Part shown: positions 55,399 through 63,950 of the stretch, piece by piece | Numbering within the stretch: the first letter of the stretch is position 1 | How the letters are laid out: every line of letters begins with the position of its first letter | NCBI GenBank assembly: GCA_021228405.1 | Contig: JAJQRF010000002.1 | Coordinates: forward strand, 806,001-870,000 | Origin: Pyrinomonadaceae bacterium | GTDB lineage: Bacteria; Acidobacteriota; Blastocatellia; Pyrinomonadales; Pyrinomonadaceae | Direction: 5' to 3' | DNA: 64,000 nt | The notes under the pieces: model-generated | Told to the model about the DNA's origin: nothing | Database searches by the model: none | What the model saw: only the letters and a program-made list of their open reading frames with translations | Program-made: the position numbers and the translations under genes

Positions 55399-56128
55399 GG
55401 TTTTCGACGAGTTGTGCGGCTTCTTCAAGCGTCAAAGCGTCAAATTCAAACTGCCGCCACGTTTCGAGTTTCGGATCGAAATTGTAAATCGTCTTTTTCG
55501 ATTCATCCTTTAAAGAAGCGACGATGTCCAGCGTTCCCGCATCGGTTTCGACAAATTTCACACTGTCGATCATTTCCGAACTTTCGCCGCGTTGCGGTCG
55601 GGCTTCGAGTTTTTCGAGCGCGGCGACGGTTTCTTTTCGCGGCAGATACGGCTCCAGACCCGAAATGCGGCGCAGGGCGTGGCATTTATCGCTTCCTGCG
55701 TCGAAATCGCGGCACATTTGCGGACGCGTTTCGTAGATTTTGCAGAGAATCTTTCCATTGTCGTTGGTCAATTGCTGACAGGCGAAAGTTTCGCCGTTGC
55801 GCCGCAGGTAGCGGTCAACGACGATCTCGCCGTTTTTTCCTTCAACTGTGATGTCCCAGTAATCTTCGGGCGCGATGTCTTCGTGCGGGCGAACGCCGAC
55901 GCACGGCATCATTTCACAGCAAAGACCGCACGTTATACAATCGGGAATCGGCGCGTCGGGCGGCGTGACGACATTTTTCGCGCGTTTGACCGTCAAAAGT
56001 TTGGTCGGAATCTCGGGCGGCAAACGGGTAAACCAAATTTCTTCATACATCTTATAGATCATCGGGTAAAATTCGTTTTCGGGAATGGTCGGTTGCCTGG
56101 TGATCTGAACAAAATCAGTTTTTTCCAT
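55373..56128 (-). CDS. YkgJ-like cysteine-cluster protein
   Basis: Protein of 251 residues with the Fe-S or zinc cysteine cluster of the YkgJ/UPF0153 family: CITCGLCC (near 63-70), then CQQL, CKIY and RPQMCRDF (near 127-151). Function in the family is unknown; metal binding is likely. The last eight or so residues (RRQMQKNK) are encoded by the 21-bp tandem array. It begins 4 bases after the dprA stop, so the two are probably co-transcribed. Confidence 0.84.
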   Translation of the reverse strand: MEKTDFVQITRQPTIPENEFYPMIYKMYEEIWFTRLPPEIPTKLLTVKRAKNVVTPPDAPIPDCITCGLCCEMMPCVGVRPHEDIAPEDYWDITVEGKNGEIVVDRYLRRNGETFACQQLTNDNGKILCKIYETRPQMCRDFDAGSDKCHALRRISGLEPYLPRKETVAALEKLEARPQRGESSEMIDSVKFVETDAGTLDIVASLKDESKKTIYNFDPKLETWRQFEFDALTLEEAAQLVENRRQMQKNK

Positions 56129-56132
56129 AATT

Positions 56133-57263
56133 TTACATCCTTTTCGCGTAGCATTTGCCAGGCAGAGCGCGAATCAGTTCGTTGATCTCCAGACCGAGCA
56201 GAGCCGCGTTGAGATCGCCGAAAGATAAACCGCTTGTTTCGAGCAAAATATCAAAGTGTTTCGGTTCATCTGACGATAAAATTTGCCAGATTTTGCGTTC
56301 GTCGTCGGATAAATTGGCGGGCATTTGTTCCTGCCGTTTCGATTTTTCTTTCGATTCCTGCTCGTCATCGAGCTTCGGCGGAAGAATCGAAGCCGAAATT
56401 TCGTCAGGAAGCTCGGCAACCACGTCCTGCCATTGCTGAACGAGTTTTGCGCCGGACTTTATTAAATAATTCGTGCCGAACGAGTTTTTCGACGTGATGT
56501 TTCCCGGAACCGCCATTACTTCGCGGTTTTGTTCGGTCGCCAATCGCGCCGTGATTAGCGAACCGCTCCGCTCCGATGCTTCGACGAGCAAAACGCCGTA
56601 ACTCAAGCCCGAAATTATGCGGTTTCGATACGGAAAGTTTTCTTTTAACGGCGGTGTTTCAAGCGGAAACTGCGACACGACCGCACCGCCCGAAGCGAGG
56701 ATTTCGTCAACTAATTTTGCATTTTCTTTCGGATAAACCTGATTGATTCCCGTTCCGAGCACGGCAATCGTGCGACCGTTTCCGTTTATTGCGCCGCGAT
56801 GCGCCGCCGTATCGATTCCGCGTGCCAATCCCGAAACTACGCAAATCCCGTTCGACGCGAGATCGTGAGCGAGCATTCTGGAAGCATTTTCGCCGTAGGT
56901 CGAACAACGCCGCGAGCCGATCACGCCGACGCACGGCGCATCGAAACAGGCTTGCCAGTCGCCTTTGACATACAAAGTTATCGGCGGATCGGCGATCTCG
57001 CGCAGTAAAAACGGATAACTGCCGTCATCCAGAATCAAAACGTCCGCGCCCGATTCTTTGATTTTTTCGAGTTCCTCGTCGGCTTTCTCGTGAAATTCGC
57101 GTTTGAGGATACTTTCGACGGTTTCGGCGCGAAGCCGTAAGGATTCGAGTTCACGGCGCGTGGCGTGAAAAACGTTTTCCGCCGAACCGAATCGTTCCAA
57201 AAGTTTCGTCGCTGCCCGCGGTCCGACCCCGGGTGTCATATTTAGAGAAATCCATTGTTTCAT
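56133..57263 (-). CDS. dprA: DNA-processing protein DprA
   Basis: Protein of 376 residues that loads RecA on incoming single-stranded DNA in natural transformation. The Rossmann-like core shows GVIGSRRCSTYGENAS, VVSGLARGIDTAAHRGAI and GTGINQVYPKEN; the C-terminal 60 residues form a winged-helix-like end (LSSDEPKHFDILLETSGL). An N-terminal helix-hairpin-helix (TPGVGPRAATKLLERFG) is also present. The start overlaps the four-helix-bundle stop by 4 bases (ATGA). Presence of dprA fits with, but does not prove, competence. Confidence 0.94.
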   Translation of the reverse strand: MKQWISLNMTPGVGPRAATKLLERFGSAENVFHATRRELESLRLRAETVESILKREFHEKADEELEKIKESGADVLILDDGSYPFLLREIADPPITLYVKGDWQACFDAPCVGVIGSRRCSTYGENASRMLAHDLASNGICVVSGLARGIDTAAHRGAINGNGRTIAVLGTGINQVYPKENAKLVDEILASGGAVVSQFPLETPPLKENFPYRNRIISGLSYGVLLVEASERSGSLITARLATEQNREVMAVPGNITSKNSFGTNYLIKSGAKLVQQWQDVVAELPDEISASILPPKLDDEQESKEKSKRQEQMPANLSDDERKIWQILSSDEPKHFDILLETSGLSFGDLNAALLGLEINELIRALPGKCYAKRM

Positions 57264-57649
57264 AACGATTTGGGATTTGGGAATTCGGATTTGGGATTTC
57301 GTTTTTCCTTCAAGGTTTTGATCGATGAAACGACGATTGCAAGAATTTGGTTTGCTTCATCCATCAAGTTTTCGAGTAAATTTTCTTTGATTATTTTGCC
57401 TTCGACGAGCAATTCCATCCAATAGATCGATTCGTCGGTTTCTTCTTCAACGATCGCTAATTTATGGATGAAATCTGCGTTGGATTTTGCCCGACACGAA
57501 GCACGGTAATTGGCACCGACCGAAGTTCCGCTTCGCAAAAGTTGTTTTCCGATAACATCTGCAACTAAGTTGGACGGCAAACTTTGAACCAATCTGATAA
57601 TCCGCAAAGCAAACTTTTTGGTTCTTGCTTTCATTTCATCTTGAGTCAT
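57260..57649 (-). CDS. Four-helix-bundle protein of the rRNA-IVS type
   Basis: Helical protein of 129 residues of the four-helix-bundle (TIGR02436/IVS-encoded) family. Signature patterns are TKKFALRIIRLVQSLP, then GKQLLRSGTSVGANYREA-like residues (RASCRAKSNADFIHKLAI) and ETDESIYWMELL. Function unknown; relatives occur as small mobile genes and in 23S rRNA intervening sequences. ATG 57649 with GGAGAG upstream is used. The C-terminus (RNPKSEFPNPKSL) is encoded by AAATCCC words. It overlaps dprA by 4 bases and lies between inverted word arrays. Confidence 0.84.
   Translation of the reverse strand: MTQDEMKARTKKFALRIIRLVQSLPSNLVADVIGKQLLRSGTSVGANYRASCRAKSNADFIHKLAIVEEETDESIYWMELLVEGKIIKENLLENLMDEANQILAIVVSSIKTLKEKRNPKSEFPNPKSL
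57267..57300. repeat. GATTTGGG word array, left side
   Basis: Tandem GATTTGGGATTTGGGAATTC-type words at the 3' end of the four-helix-bundle gene. They are the reverse complement in wording of the array at 57686-57711. Confidence 0.7.
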
Positions 57650-57685
57650 TTTATTCTCTCCAAAAATCAAAAAACAAAAAATCTT

Positions 57686-57711
57686 AAATCCGCAATCCTA
57701 AATCCCAAATC
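57686..57711. repeat. AAATCC word array, right side
   Basis: Words AAATCCGCAATCC and AAATCCCAAATC stand between the four-helix-bundle gene and the tRNA-Sec gene. Together with 57267-57300 they bracket the gene in inverted order. Confidence 0.7.
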
Positions 57712-57722
57712 TAAAATTGATT

Positions 57723-57821
57723 TGGCGGAGGCGTGTCGGAGTCGAACCGACCCGAGTTTGCTCTCACAAACTCACAAACGGTTTTGAAGACCGCGCCCGT
57801 CACCGGACAAGATGCGCCTCC
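57723..57821 (-). tRNA. selC: Selenocysteine tRNA, anticodon TCA
   Basis: A 99-base minus-strand tRNA with CCA encoded (57723-57725). The anticodon loop is CTTCAAA within GCGGT/ACCGT stems, giving TCA, which reads UGA. The extra-long variable arm (TTGTGAGTTTGTGAG region), T-loop TTCGACT in GTCGG/CCGAC, and G first base with CGCCTCC acceptor match SelC. The eighth acceptor pair is C-A rather than Watson-Crick. Presence implies that the organism makes selenoproteins; selA, selB and selD are not in the window. Confidence 0.93.
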
Positions 57822-57888
57822 GTTTTTTTATTAAAAATGAAACGGTTTTTAGAAACTAAGCGATTTAGCGAAGGATTGTCAAGTTTTT

Positions 57889-60657
57889 CTATTCTCCGTC
57901 ACCTATACCCTTATCGGCATACATATCGATCAATCGGCGCAGATCATTGGCTTTCCTGGTATCGTAATTGAGCAGGTTTTGATAAATTTTTTCCGCTTCC
58001 CATTTTTTGCCGAGCTTGAGATAACAGCTTGCAAGTTCATAATTGCTCTGAGGATCGCCCGGTGAGATCATCAAGCCGCGACTGAAGGCTTTTACCGCCA
58101 GATCGTATTTTTCCATATTTTTGTAGGTCAAACCGAGATTGTAATGTCCTTCAAAAATATCGGGTGAATTGCGCGTCAATAAAAGGAAAATCTTTTGCGC
58201 TTCATCGAATTTGTCCAGTTGTAAATAACTCATCCCGATATAGTTTCTCGTGTCGTAATCGAAGATTTTGTTATTCACGCTTTTCTTGAGAAATTCGATC
58301 GCTTCTTCATATTTACCGCGATTATAAAGAATGTAGCCGAGTTTATTTACATATTTTCTTTCATTCGGCTGAAGCTTGACTGCCAGACGCAATCTCTTTT
58401 CAGGCTTTTCATCATAACGCGAATAATCGCCGTCGGAGTTTGAGTAGGCAACCGTATTTGAATATATTTTTTCCGCCAGCTCCCTTTTTTTATTTTCCGA
58501 CATAAGATTTATCTCATCATCGGTTAAATCCACCGGCAAATAATCTTCGACAGTTGTAGGCGGAGGCGGTTTTGCGGCGGAGATACCGCTTTTGGTTCCG
58601 TATTCGTCGTAAACTTTGGGAGCTTGTTTGAGAACTGCTTTCGGCGGCTCGCTCAGAAACGAATTTCCAAAAACCAAACTCATTCCCGTCACGAACAAAA
58701 GCACGAAAACGGCGGCGGCATTGCTTCCGGCGGCTTTTAGATTTACTTCGGCTTGCATCAATTCCTGCGCGGTTTTTTCGGTTTGCGCAAGAATCTGCTT
58801 TTGTTTCTGGAAAAGGGAATTTGCGCTCATCCGCGCCGCCGTCAGCAGTTTTTCGATGTCTTTTTCGATTTTCCGGCGTTTCTCGTTAAATTCGTGCAAG
58901 ACGCGCTGGTGGCTCGACTCGGGAAGCGGAACATTCGGCTGATATTCAAAATGTCTTTCCAGATTTTTCCGCCAATCGAGCAGTTTAGTGCTCAAATAGC
59001 CGTCGATCTCAGGAATCGTTTGCAGGCGTTTTGTTTCAACATCCGCCGCGGTCTTGATGCCGTATTTTTCAATCTGAGAAATGCTTTCGGCTTTTATTCC
59101 GGCAATTTTCGACCCGGCAAGGGCATAATTGGAAAGATGTGTTTCCAGTTGATAGCGCAGGGCTTCGTCCTGCAAAAGTTTGATCTTCTGGCGGCTGTCT
59201 TTCTGTAAATTCTGGTAATCGTCAACTTTACTGCGAATCGTTTCGATGTCTTTTTCCAAATAGTTGGCGGCAGTTGTTTTCTCCCATTCATTGCGGAGTT
59301 TGTTCCAATCTTCATTCCTGAATTCGACCTCGGTTTCCAAAGCCTCGCGGATGGATTTGTAATTATTGACCACGTAGACAATTGCCGCCGACATCGTGAT
59401 AAGTCCGATAAAAAATGCCAGACCCGAACCAAAAGCAAAAGTCAGAAAAAGTATCAAAACAACCTGGACGAGTGCGATAATCGAAACATTTTGATATTGT
59501 TGCCGATTTTCCAGCTCGATTCGTTCTTCGGGGAAAATTGGTATGGTCGATGCGGGTTTCGACAAAACTGCGGGCAGGTTGCGCGGCGGACTTATCTGCG
59601 AAAGAAGCGTTTCGATCGTAAAGATGTTAAATACTTCGTCCTCTTCCAATGTTTGATTTCCGCTCGTAAACGGAAAGATCATCAAACCCGTTTTCGTTTC
59701 GAGTTCGCACCACGGACAAGACAGCAGATTTTGATAAAAATGATGTCCCGGATGGATTACGCATTGTTTCAGATTCTCTTTCAAATCTTCCAATGCCTCG
59801 ACCCATTCACGCGGTTCGGGACGGTCTTCGGTTAAAAAAGCGCGTTCGAGCATCAACGCGATGCGCGGCGAAACTGCCGAAAGCGAGAGCGTTCCCGGCG
59901 GCTGTCTGACACGGCGCAGATGTGCATTCGCGCCGTATGCAAAGCGAAATTCGCGAATGCACTCTTCGAGCGATTTGTCTTCGTCGCCGATAAAATTTCC
60001 CGCGAACGGGTGTCTGCCCAGAAAAAGAAGCTGGAAAATAATGACGGCAAGCCCGAAATTGTCGTGTTTCTTTTCGCGTTTCACTCCACGCAGATTCATT
60101 CCCTGAAGCTCGGGCGCGAGATGCGTCGCCACGCCGACTTCGCACGGATAACGGCGCGTGCCGTCGTTGATGCTGTAGCTGTCGCAATCGATCAATTTCA
60201 CGGTTCCGTCCGCCAAAACGACGCAGTTTCCGTGATTGATGTCGCCCATAATATGGTCGTTTTTGTGCAGATTGTAAAAAGCACGGGCTAAATTCCCCGC
60301 CGTGTGAACGAGAAAAATCCAGGTCGCTTCGGGAAAATGAATGCGGCGGCTTTTCAGCGAGTAAAGTTCGTGAATATCTTTGGCGCGAACGTTCGGCATC
60401 AGGAAACCGACCACTTTCCCGTTCGGTGCATCGGTCAAAACGTCGATTACCCAGGCGGCGATTTTCAGCAGATGTTCGTTTTTGTTTTCCGCCATCCAGC
60501 GAAGTTTGGCGGCTTTGTCTGCGGTGATCGGTTCGTGATAAATTTTGGCGACCATTGCACGGTCGAGCGGGCAGACGAAAACCGTTCCTTCACCGCCGCT
60601 GCCGATCTTTTCGCTCAAATCGTGAGCATTGCCTTTACTGTCGTAATAAGTGGGCAT
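57889..60657 (-). CDS. Membrane kinase-like protein with TPRs (TerY-P triad kinase)
   Basis: Protein of 922 residues. Residues about 15-300 are a protein-kinase-like domain of the YegI type: glycine loop IGSGGEGTV (18-26), K38 in VAKIYHEP, catalytic loop MGDINHGNC (in place of HRD) and LIDCDSYS (in place of DFG), plus a later CPWCELE zinc-type pair. Two hydrophobic segments follow (about 392-436), then a coiled coil (about 440-640), another membrane segment (about 644-665) and C-terminal TPRs (about 745-915). It lies downstream of PP2C and vWA genes, the YegI-YegK-YegL layout. It probably phosphorylates a membrane or vWA partner. Confidence 0.82.
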   Translation of the reverse strand: MPTYYDSKGNAHDLSEKIGSGGEGTVFVCPLDRAMVAKIYHEPITADKAAKLRWMAENKNEHLLKIAAWVIDVLTDAPNGKVVGFLMPNVRAKDIHELYSLKSRRIHFPEATWIFLVHTAGNLARAFYNLHKNDHIMGDINHGNCVVLADGTVKLIDCDSYSINDGTRRYPCEVGVATHLAPELQGMNLRGVKREKKHDNFGLAVIIFQLLFLGRHPFAGNFIGDEDKSLEECIREFRFAYGANAHLRRVRQPPGTLSLSAVSPRIALMLERAFLTEDRPEPREWVEALEDLKENLKQCVIHPGHHFYQNLLSCPWCELETKTGLMIFPFTSGNQTLEEDEVFNIFTIETLLSQISPPRNLPAVLSKPASTIPIFPEERIELENRQQYQNVSIIALVQVVLILFLTFAFGSGLAFFIGLITMSAAIVYVVNNYKSIREALETEVEFRNEDWNKLRNEWEKTTAANYLEKDIETIRSKVDDYQNLQKDSRQKIKLLQDEALRYQLETHLSNYALAGSKIAGIKAESISQIEKYGIKTAADVETKRLQTIPEIDGYLSTKLLDWRKNLERHFEYQPNVPLPESSHQRVLHEFNEKRRKIEKDIEKLLTAARMSANSLFQKQKQILAQTEKTAQELMQAEVNLKAAGSNAAAVFVLLFVTGMSLVFGNSFLSEPPKAVLKQAPKVYDEYGTKSGISAAKPPPPTTVEDYLPVDLTDDEINLMSENKKRELAEKIYSNTVAYSNSDGDYSRYDEKPEKRLRLAVKLQPNERKYVNKLGYILYNRGKYEEAIEFLKKSVNNKIFDYDTRNYIGMSYLQLDKFDEAQKIFLLLTRNSPDIFEGHYNLGLTYKNMEKYDLAVKAFSRGLMISPGDPQSNYELASCYLKLGKKWEAEKIYQNLLNYDTRKANDLRRLIDMYADKGIGDGE

Positions 60658-60792
60658 AACTTTTCAGAAAACACCGTCAAAAAATGCGACGGGAAAACAT
60701 CTCAAACCACCAGAAAAAAGACATCGAATTTTTGGAAATTCTCTTCTGTAAAAAACAAGCGGCAAATTTTAAAATCAATATTCCGAATTTTT

Positions 60793-60917
60793 AGAATCCA
60801 TCTCATAAACGATCGGAGCGAGTTTAGAGTCCCGCCTTCAGGCGGCAAAAACTTGCGCGAAAAGCCGCCTGAAGGCGGGACTCTAAACGCTTAAAAATCA
60901 TTTATGAGATGTGTTCT
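60793..60917. repeat. Nested inverted-repeat element inside the TerY-P operon
   Basis: The inner arms 60822-60846 and 60864-60888 are perfect 25-bp reverse complements (GTTTAGAGTCCCGCC...). Outer arms 60800-60809 and 60901-60910 (ATCTCATAAA) pair too, and AGAA/TTCT extend them. The element fills the 348-base gap between the PP2C stop and the kinase start. The inner wording is of a kind seen as a dispersed repeat in related genomes. The rest of the gap (60658-60792, 60918-61005) shows nothing else. Confidence 0.85.
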
Positions 60918-61005
60918 AATTATTCTTCGATCTTATCTGCCGAAAATAATTAAGAACTTATATTTTAGAATTGCTTGCTTCGATTCATTCATTTTCAAAA
61001 TCATC

Positions 61006-61812
61006 TCACGCTGAAAGATCGACCGTCTTTAACACCGCCCGCGAAGCCAGAATGATCGTTTTATCATCGTCCGTTTTTTCGTTCAACTTTGCCGACGCGA
61101 GAAAATTTTCGAGTTTTTCGTTCAAACCGTTCGCATTGTTCCCGTTTCTGAGCGGCGCGATCATCGGCATCAGAAACGGCTCGTGCGGCTGGTTCGTTTG
61201 ATAATCGACCGCGACCGAATAAATTCCGTCCGAAAATAAAATGATGTCTTCGAGTTTTTCATCGACCTTCGCAAATTTCAGTTTTTCATCCGCGTCCACG
61301 TCCGTCAGAAAATCGGTCATATTCACATATTCCGATTCGTGCGGCGGAAGCGCGAAACGATAACTTTTTGCTGTGCCCGACATTGAAATAACGATGCCGC
61401 CGTCGCCGATCTGAAAAAATACCGCGCATTTTTCACCCGCGACCGCCGCAACCAGAGTCGTCGCAAAATCGCGCGGAGTTTTCTTTTTCTTTTTCGCCAT
61501 TTCGACGATTCTTCGTTGAAAATATTCGAGCCAACGCATACCGAATTCGGCAGTTATCGATTCGACTGAAATATTTTCCGCATTTAAGAATGAAACGATC
61601 TGTTCGATAAAAAGTTCGCAAGCGACGTTTGCGCCGTGCTGTCCGTCGGTCGTGCTTCCCGCACCGTCGGCAACGACCGCGATTAGAACCGCGCCGTCGT
61701 TTTTGGTTTCAATCGTTCGGCAGGCAAATCTGTCCTGGCATTCCTTATTTTGCGAGAGATGCGACGCGCCGACCGCCGAAGCGTGCGCGACGCGCCAAAA
61801 CGCTGAACTCAT
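61006..61812 (-). CDS. PP2C-family protein phosphatase (TerY-P triad)
   Basis: Metal-dependent Ser/Thr phosphatase of 268 residues. Metal-site residues are in VVADGAGSTTDG (near 43-54), GDGGIVI (near 137-143), FSDGIYS (near 195-201) and DDDKTI near the end. It would reverse the neighbouring kinase's phosphorylation. ATG 61812 overlaps the vWA stop (TAATG) and has GGAAG 5 bases upstream, showing translational coupling; an ATG at 61827 would add 5 residues. Related to YegK. Confidence 0.85.
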   Translation of the reverse strand: MSSAFWRVAHASAVGASHLSQNKECQDRFACRTIETKNDGAVLIAVVADGAGSTTDGQHGANVACELFIEQIVSFLNAENISVESITAEFGMRWLEYFQRRIVEMAKKKKKTPRDFATTLVAAVAGEKCAVFFQIGDGGIVISMSGTAKSYRFALPPHESEYVNMTDFLTDVDADEKLKFAKVDEKLEDIILFSDGIYSVAVDYQTNQPHEPFLMPMIAPLRNGNNANGLNEKLENFLASAKLNEKTDDDKTIILASRAVLKTVDLSA

Positions 61813-62498
61813 TAAACTTCCGCCCATCCGTAAGGTTTATAATCGGGAATTTGCACGCCGTCGCCCGGATTCGAGCGCGAAACGGTTTTCAGCGAAGCCG
61901 ACAGCCAGAGGAAAAATTCCTTGAAGCGAACGCCGTTCAATTTCATCGGTTCGCGCATCGAAACTTGTTTCAGAACGTTGAAATCGGCATTGTTGACACC
62001 GAGCGCGAAGAACGAAAACGATTTATTTTCTTCGCCCGCCCGAATGATTTGCGGCAGATTTTGCCAATTATCGGTCGGCGCGCCGTCCGTTATCAAAAAT
62101 ATCCAGGGACGAAAAAGTTTGATGCCGTTTTTTCGTAAAACGTCTTTCCGTGCCTGTAACAAACTCAATCCGCGCTGAACGGCGGAGGAAAGCGGCGTGT
62201 CGCCCGACGCTTCCATCTGGATCGGGCGAAACTGATCGGCGGTCGTAAAATCGTGCAGAACGCTGACCGGACCGAACGTTACGACCGCGATCTCGACGCG
62301 TTTCATACTCAGCGAATCGTTGAAAAGCTCTTCACGAAACGCCCGAAGTCCGCGATTCAATTCGTCGATCGATTCGCCCTGCATCGAGCCGGAAGTATCG
62401 AGCAAAAGCACGCACGGACAGCGCGGTTCGGGATTTTCGGCAAATTCAGCGGCGGCGAAAGGCTGTTGCTCGTCGTAGTTGTATGTGTGATCGCTCAT
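61812..62498 (-). CDS. TerY-like vWA domain protein
   Basis: Protein of 228 residues consisting of one vWA domain. The metal-ion site is DTSGSMQG (near 34-41), with T in the GDTPLSS loop (near 98-104) and TDGAPTD (near 136-142). In E. coli-type YegL and TerY the vWA protein works with a PP2C phosphatase and a kinase; the same three genes follow here in order. It is divergent from nadK. Called as the first gene of the triad. Confidence 0.87.
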   Translation of the reverse strand: MSDHTYNYDEQQPFAAAEFAENPEPRCPCVLLLDTSGSMQGESIDELNRGLRAFREELFNDSLSMKRVEIAVVTFGPVSVLHDFTTADQFRPIQMEASGDTPLSSAVQRGLSLLQARKDVLRKNGIKLFRPWIFLITDGAPTDNWQNLPQIIRAGEENKSFSFFALGVNNADFNVLKQVSMREPMKLNGVRFKEFFLWLSASLKTVSRSNPGDGVQIPDYKPYGWAEV

Positions 62499-62526
62499 AA
62501 ATCAATTTTTTGGAGATAAATAATTG

Positions 62527-62532
62527 TATAAT
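62527..62532 (+). promoter_or_regulatory. TATAAT -10 element upstream of nadK
   Basis: A perfect TATAAT within TTGTATAATTGC. No clear -35 hexamer is at 17 bases. A transcript from near 62540 would have a leader of about 120 bases before the nadK ATG. Confidence 0.4.
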
Positions 62533-62659
62533 TGCTCTTACGTAAATGGCAATATTTTTTGCACCGATTTTTAACTTTTGGAATCCCGGTTTGTTGCAAA
62601 AGTTGCTTTGCACGCTAAACTTAGAGTTTGAGGCTTTCAGATTAGGCATTGATCTTAAA

Positions 62660-63541
62660 ATGACGAATAAAGAAATAAATTGCGTCGGCATCGTCGTCAA
62701 ACCGAAGGACGAAGCGGCGCGTCAAACGGCTTGCGAGCTTGCCGAATGGCTGGAAAAAAGAGGCATCGCGCTCGTCGGAAAACCGCACGAGGAAGCCGAG
62801 CGCGTCGATTCGGCGCAATGCGGGATCGATCTGGCAAATGCTGACGGATTTAAGGTCGATGCCGATCTCATCGTCGTGCTCGGCGGCGACGGAACGATGA
62901 TCTCGACTGCCCGTTTGACGGGAAAACGCGAAACTCTGGTGCTCGGGATAAATTACGGAAGCTTGGGTTATCTGACCGAATTCCGCATCGAAGAAATGTA
63001 TTCCGCGCTCGAATCCATTCTGGCGGGCGATTACGACATCGACAGCCGCGTGATGCTCGATGTCGAACATCTGCGCGGCGGCGAACGGCTTGCTTCGGGC
63101 AGGGTTTTGAACGATGTCGTGATAAATAAAGCTGTTCTGGCGCGAATTATCGAGATCGAAGTCGATCTGAACGAGCAATTCGTCAACAGTTTCCGCGCCG
63201 ACGGCTTGATCGTTTCAACGCCGACGGGTTCGACCGCTTACAATCTTTCGGCGGGCGGACCGATCGTTTACCCGACGATGAACGCGGTCGTTTTAACGCC
63301 GATCTGCCCGTTTACGCTGACCAACCGCCCGATCGTGATGCCCGACAACGCCGCGATCAATTTACACCTGAAAAACGAAAGCGACGGCGTTGTTTTAACG
63401 CTCGACGGACAGGTCGGTTATTCGATGCAGGTCGGCGACACGGTTTCGATCCGCAAAAGCGAAACCAATTTCAATCTCGTTCAGCCTTCAAACCGCAATT
63501 ACTTCGACGTTTTACGTAATAAATTGAAATGGGGAAGATAA
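62660..63541 (+). CDS. nadK: NAD kinase
   Basis: Cytoplasmic enzyme of 293 residues that phosphorylates NAD to NADP. Motif GGDGT (75-79), then GINYGSLGYL and STPTGSTAYNLSAGGPI, complete the NAD-kinase signature. ATG 62660 is chosen because family proteins begin directly before the Rossmann-like strand (INCVGIVVKP); an in-frame ATG at 62546 would add 38 residues with no homology-like content. It is divergent from the TerY-like gene. Downstream is a 21-bp array, not a clear terminator. Confidence 0.94.
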   Translation: MTNKEINCVGIVVKPKDEAARQTACELAEWLEKRGIALVGKPHEEAERVDSAQCGIDLANADGFKVDADLIVVLGGDGTMISTARLTGKRETLVLGINYGSLGYLTEFRIEEMYSALESILAGDYDIDSRVMLDVEHLRGGERLASGRVLNDVVINKAVLARIIEIEVDLNEQFVNSFRADGLIVSTPTGSTAYNLSAGGPIVYPTMNAVVLTPICPFTLTNRPIVMPDNAAINLHLKNESDGVVLTLDGQVGYSMQVGDTVSIRKSETNFNLVQPSNRNYFDVLRNKLKWGR

Positions 63542-63636
63542 TCAATCGAAAGTAAACTTCCATTTTATTTACGGAAATAAACAAACAACGGCAGGTCGGT
63601 TCGGAAACGATTCCTGATGTTTTTTTCAACACGCTC

Positions 63637-63846
63637 ATTTGCGTTTCCTGCACGTTGATTTGCATTGCCGATACGGTCATTTGAAATTCCGATACGGTCA
63701 TTTGAAACTCCAACACACGCGTTTGAAATTCCAATACAGTCATTTGAAACTCCGATACACGCGTTTGAAACTCTGATACACGCGTTTGAAACTCCGATAC
63801 AGTCATTTGAACTTCCTACACGTCCATTTGAACTTCCTGCACACTC
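63637..63846. repeat. Degenerate 21-bp tandem repeat array, ten units
   Basis: Ten contiguous 21-base units starting with (A/G)TTTG, in the form ATTTGAAACTCCGATACAGTC, from 63637 to 63846. Because 21 is a multiple of 3, both strands stay open and read as fake heptads. It follows nadK by about 95 bases. Confidence 0.9.
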
Positions 63847-63897
63847 TACACCGGTTTCTTGCCGCTATGCAAAAAAATTGATAGTCAGGCGGAAAAA

Positions 63898-63925
63898 AAG
63901 CGTCCTTCATTCTTGAAAGACGCTT
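63898..63925 (-). terminator. Terminator for a gene at the right edge
   Basis: AAGCGTC (63898-63904) pairs with GACGCTT (63919-63925), with TTCA/TGAA extending the stem across one mismatch. On the minus strand seven T follow. It therefore ends a minus-strand gene to the right. Confidence 0.75.
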
Positions 63926-63950
63926 AAATGTTTAATTTTCAATTTTTAAC

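Noticed and set aside
63471-63806. Minus frame reading as heptads (EFQ repeats)
   Set aside because: The heptads are produced by the 21-bp DNA array, whose length is a multiple of 3. Both strands are open there, and the frame runs antisense into nadK.
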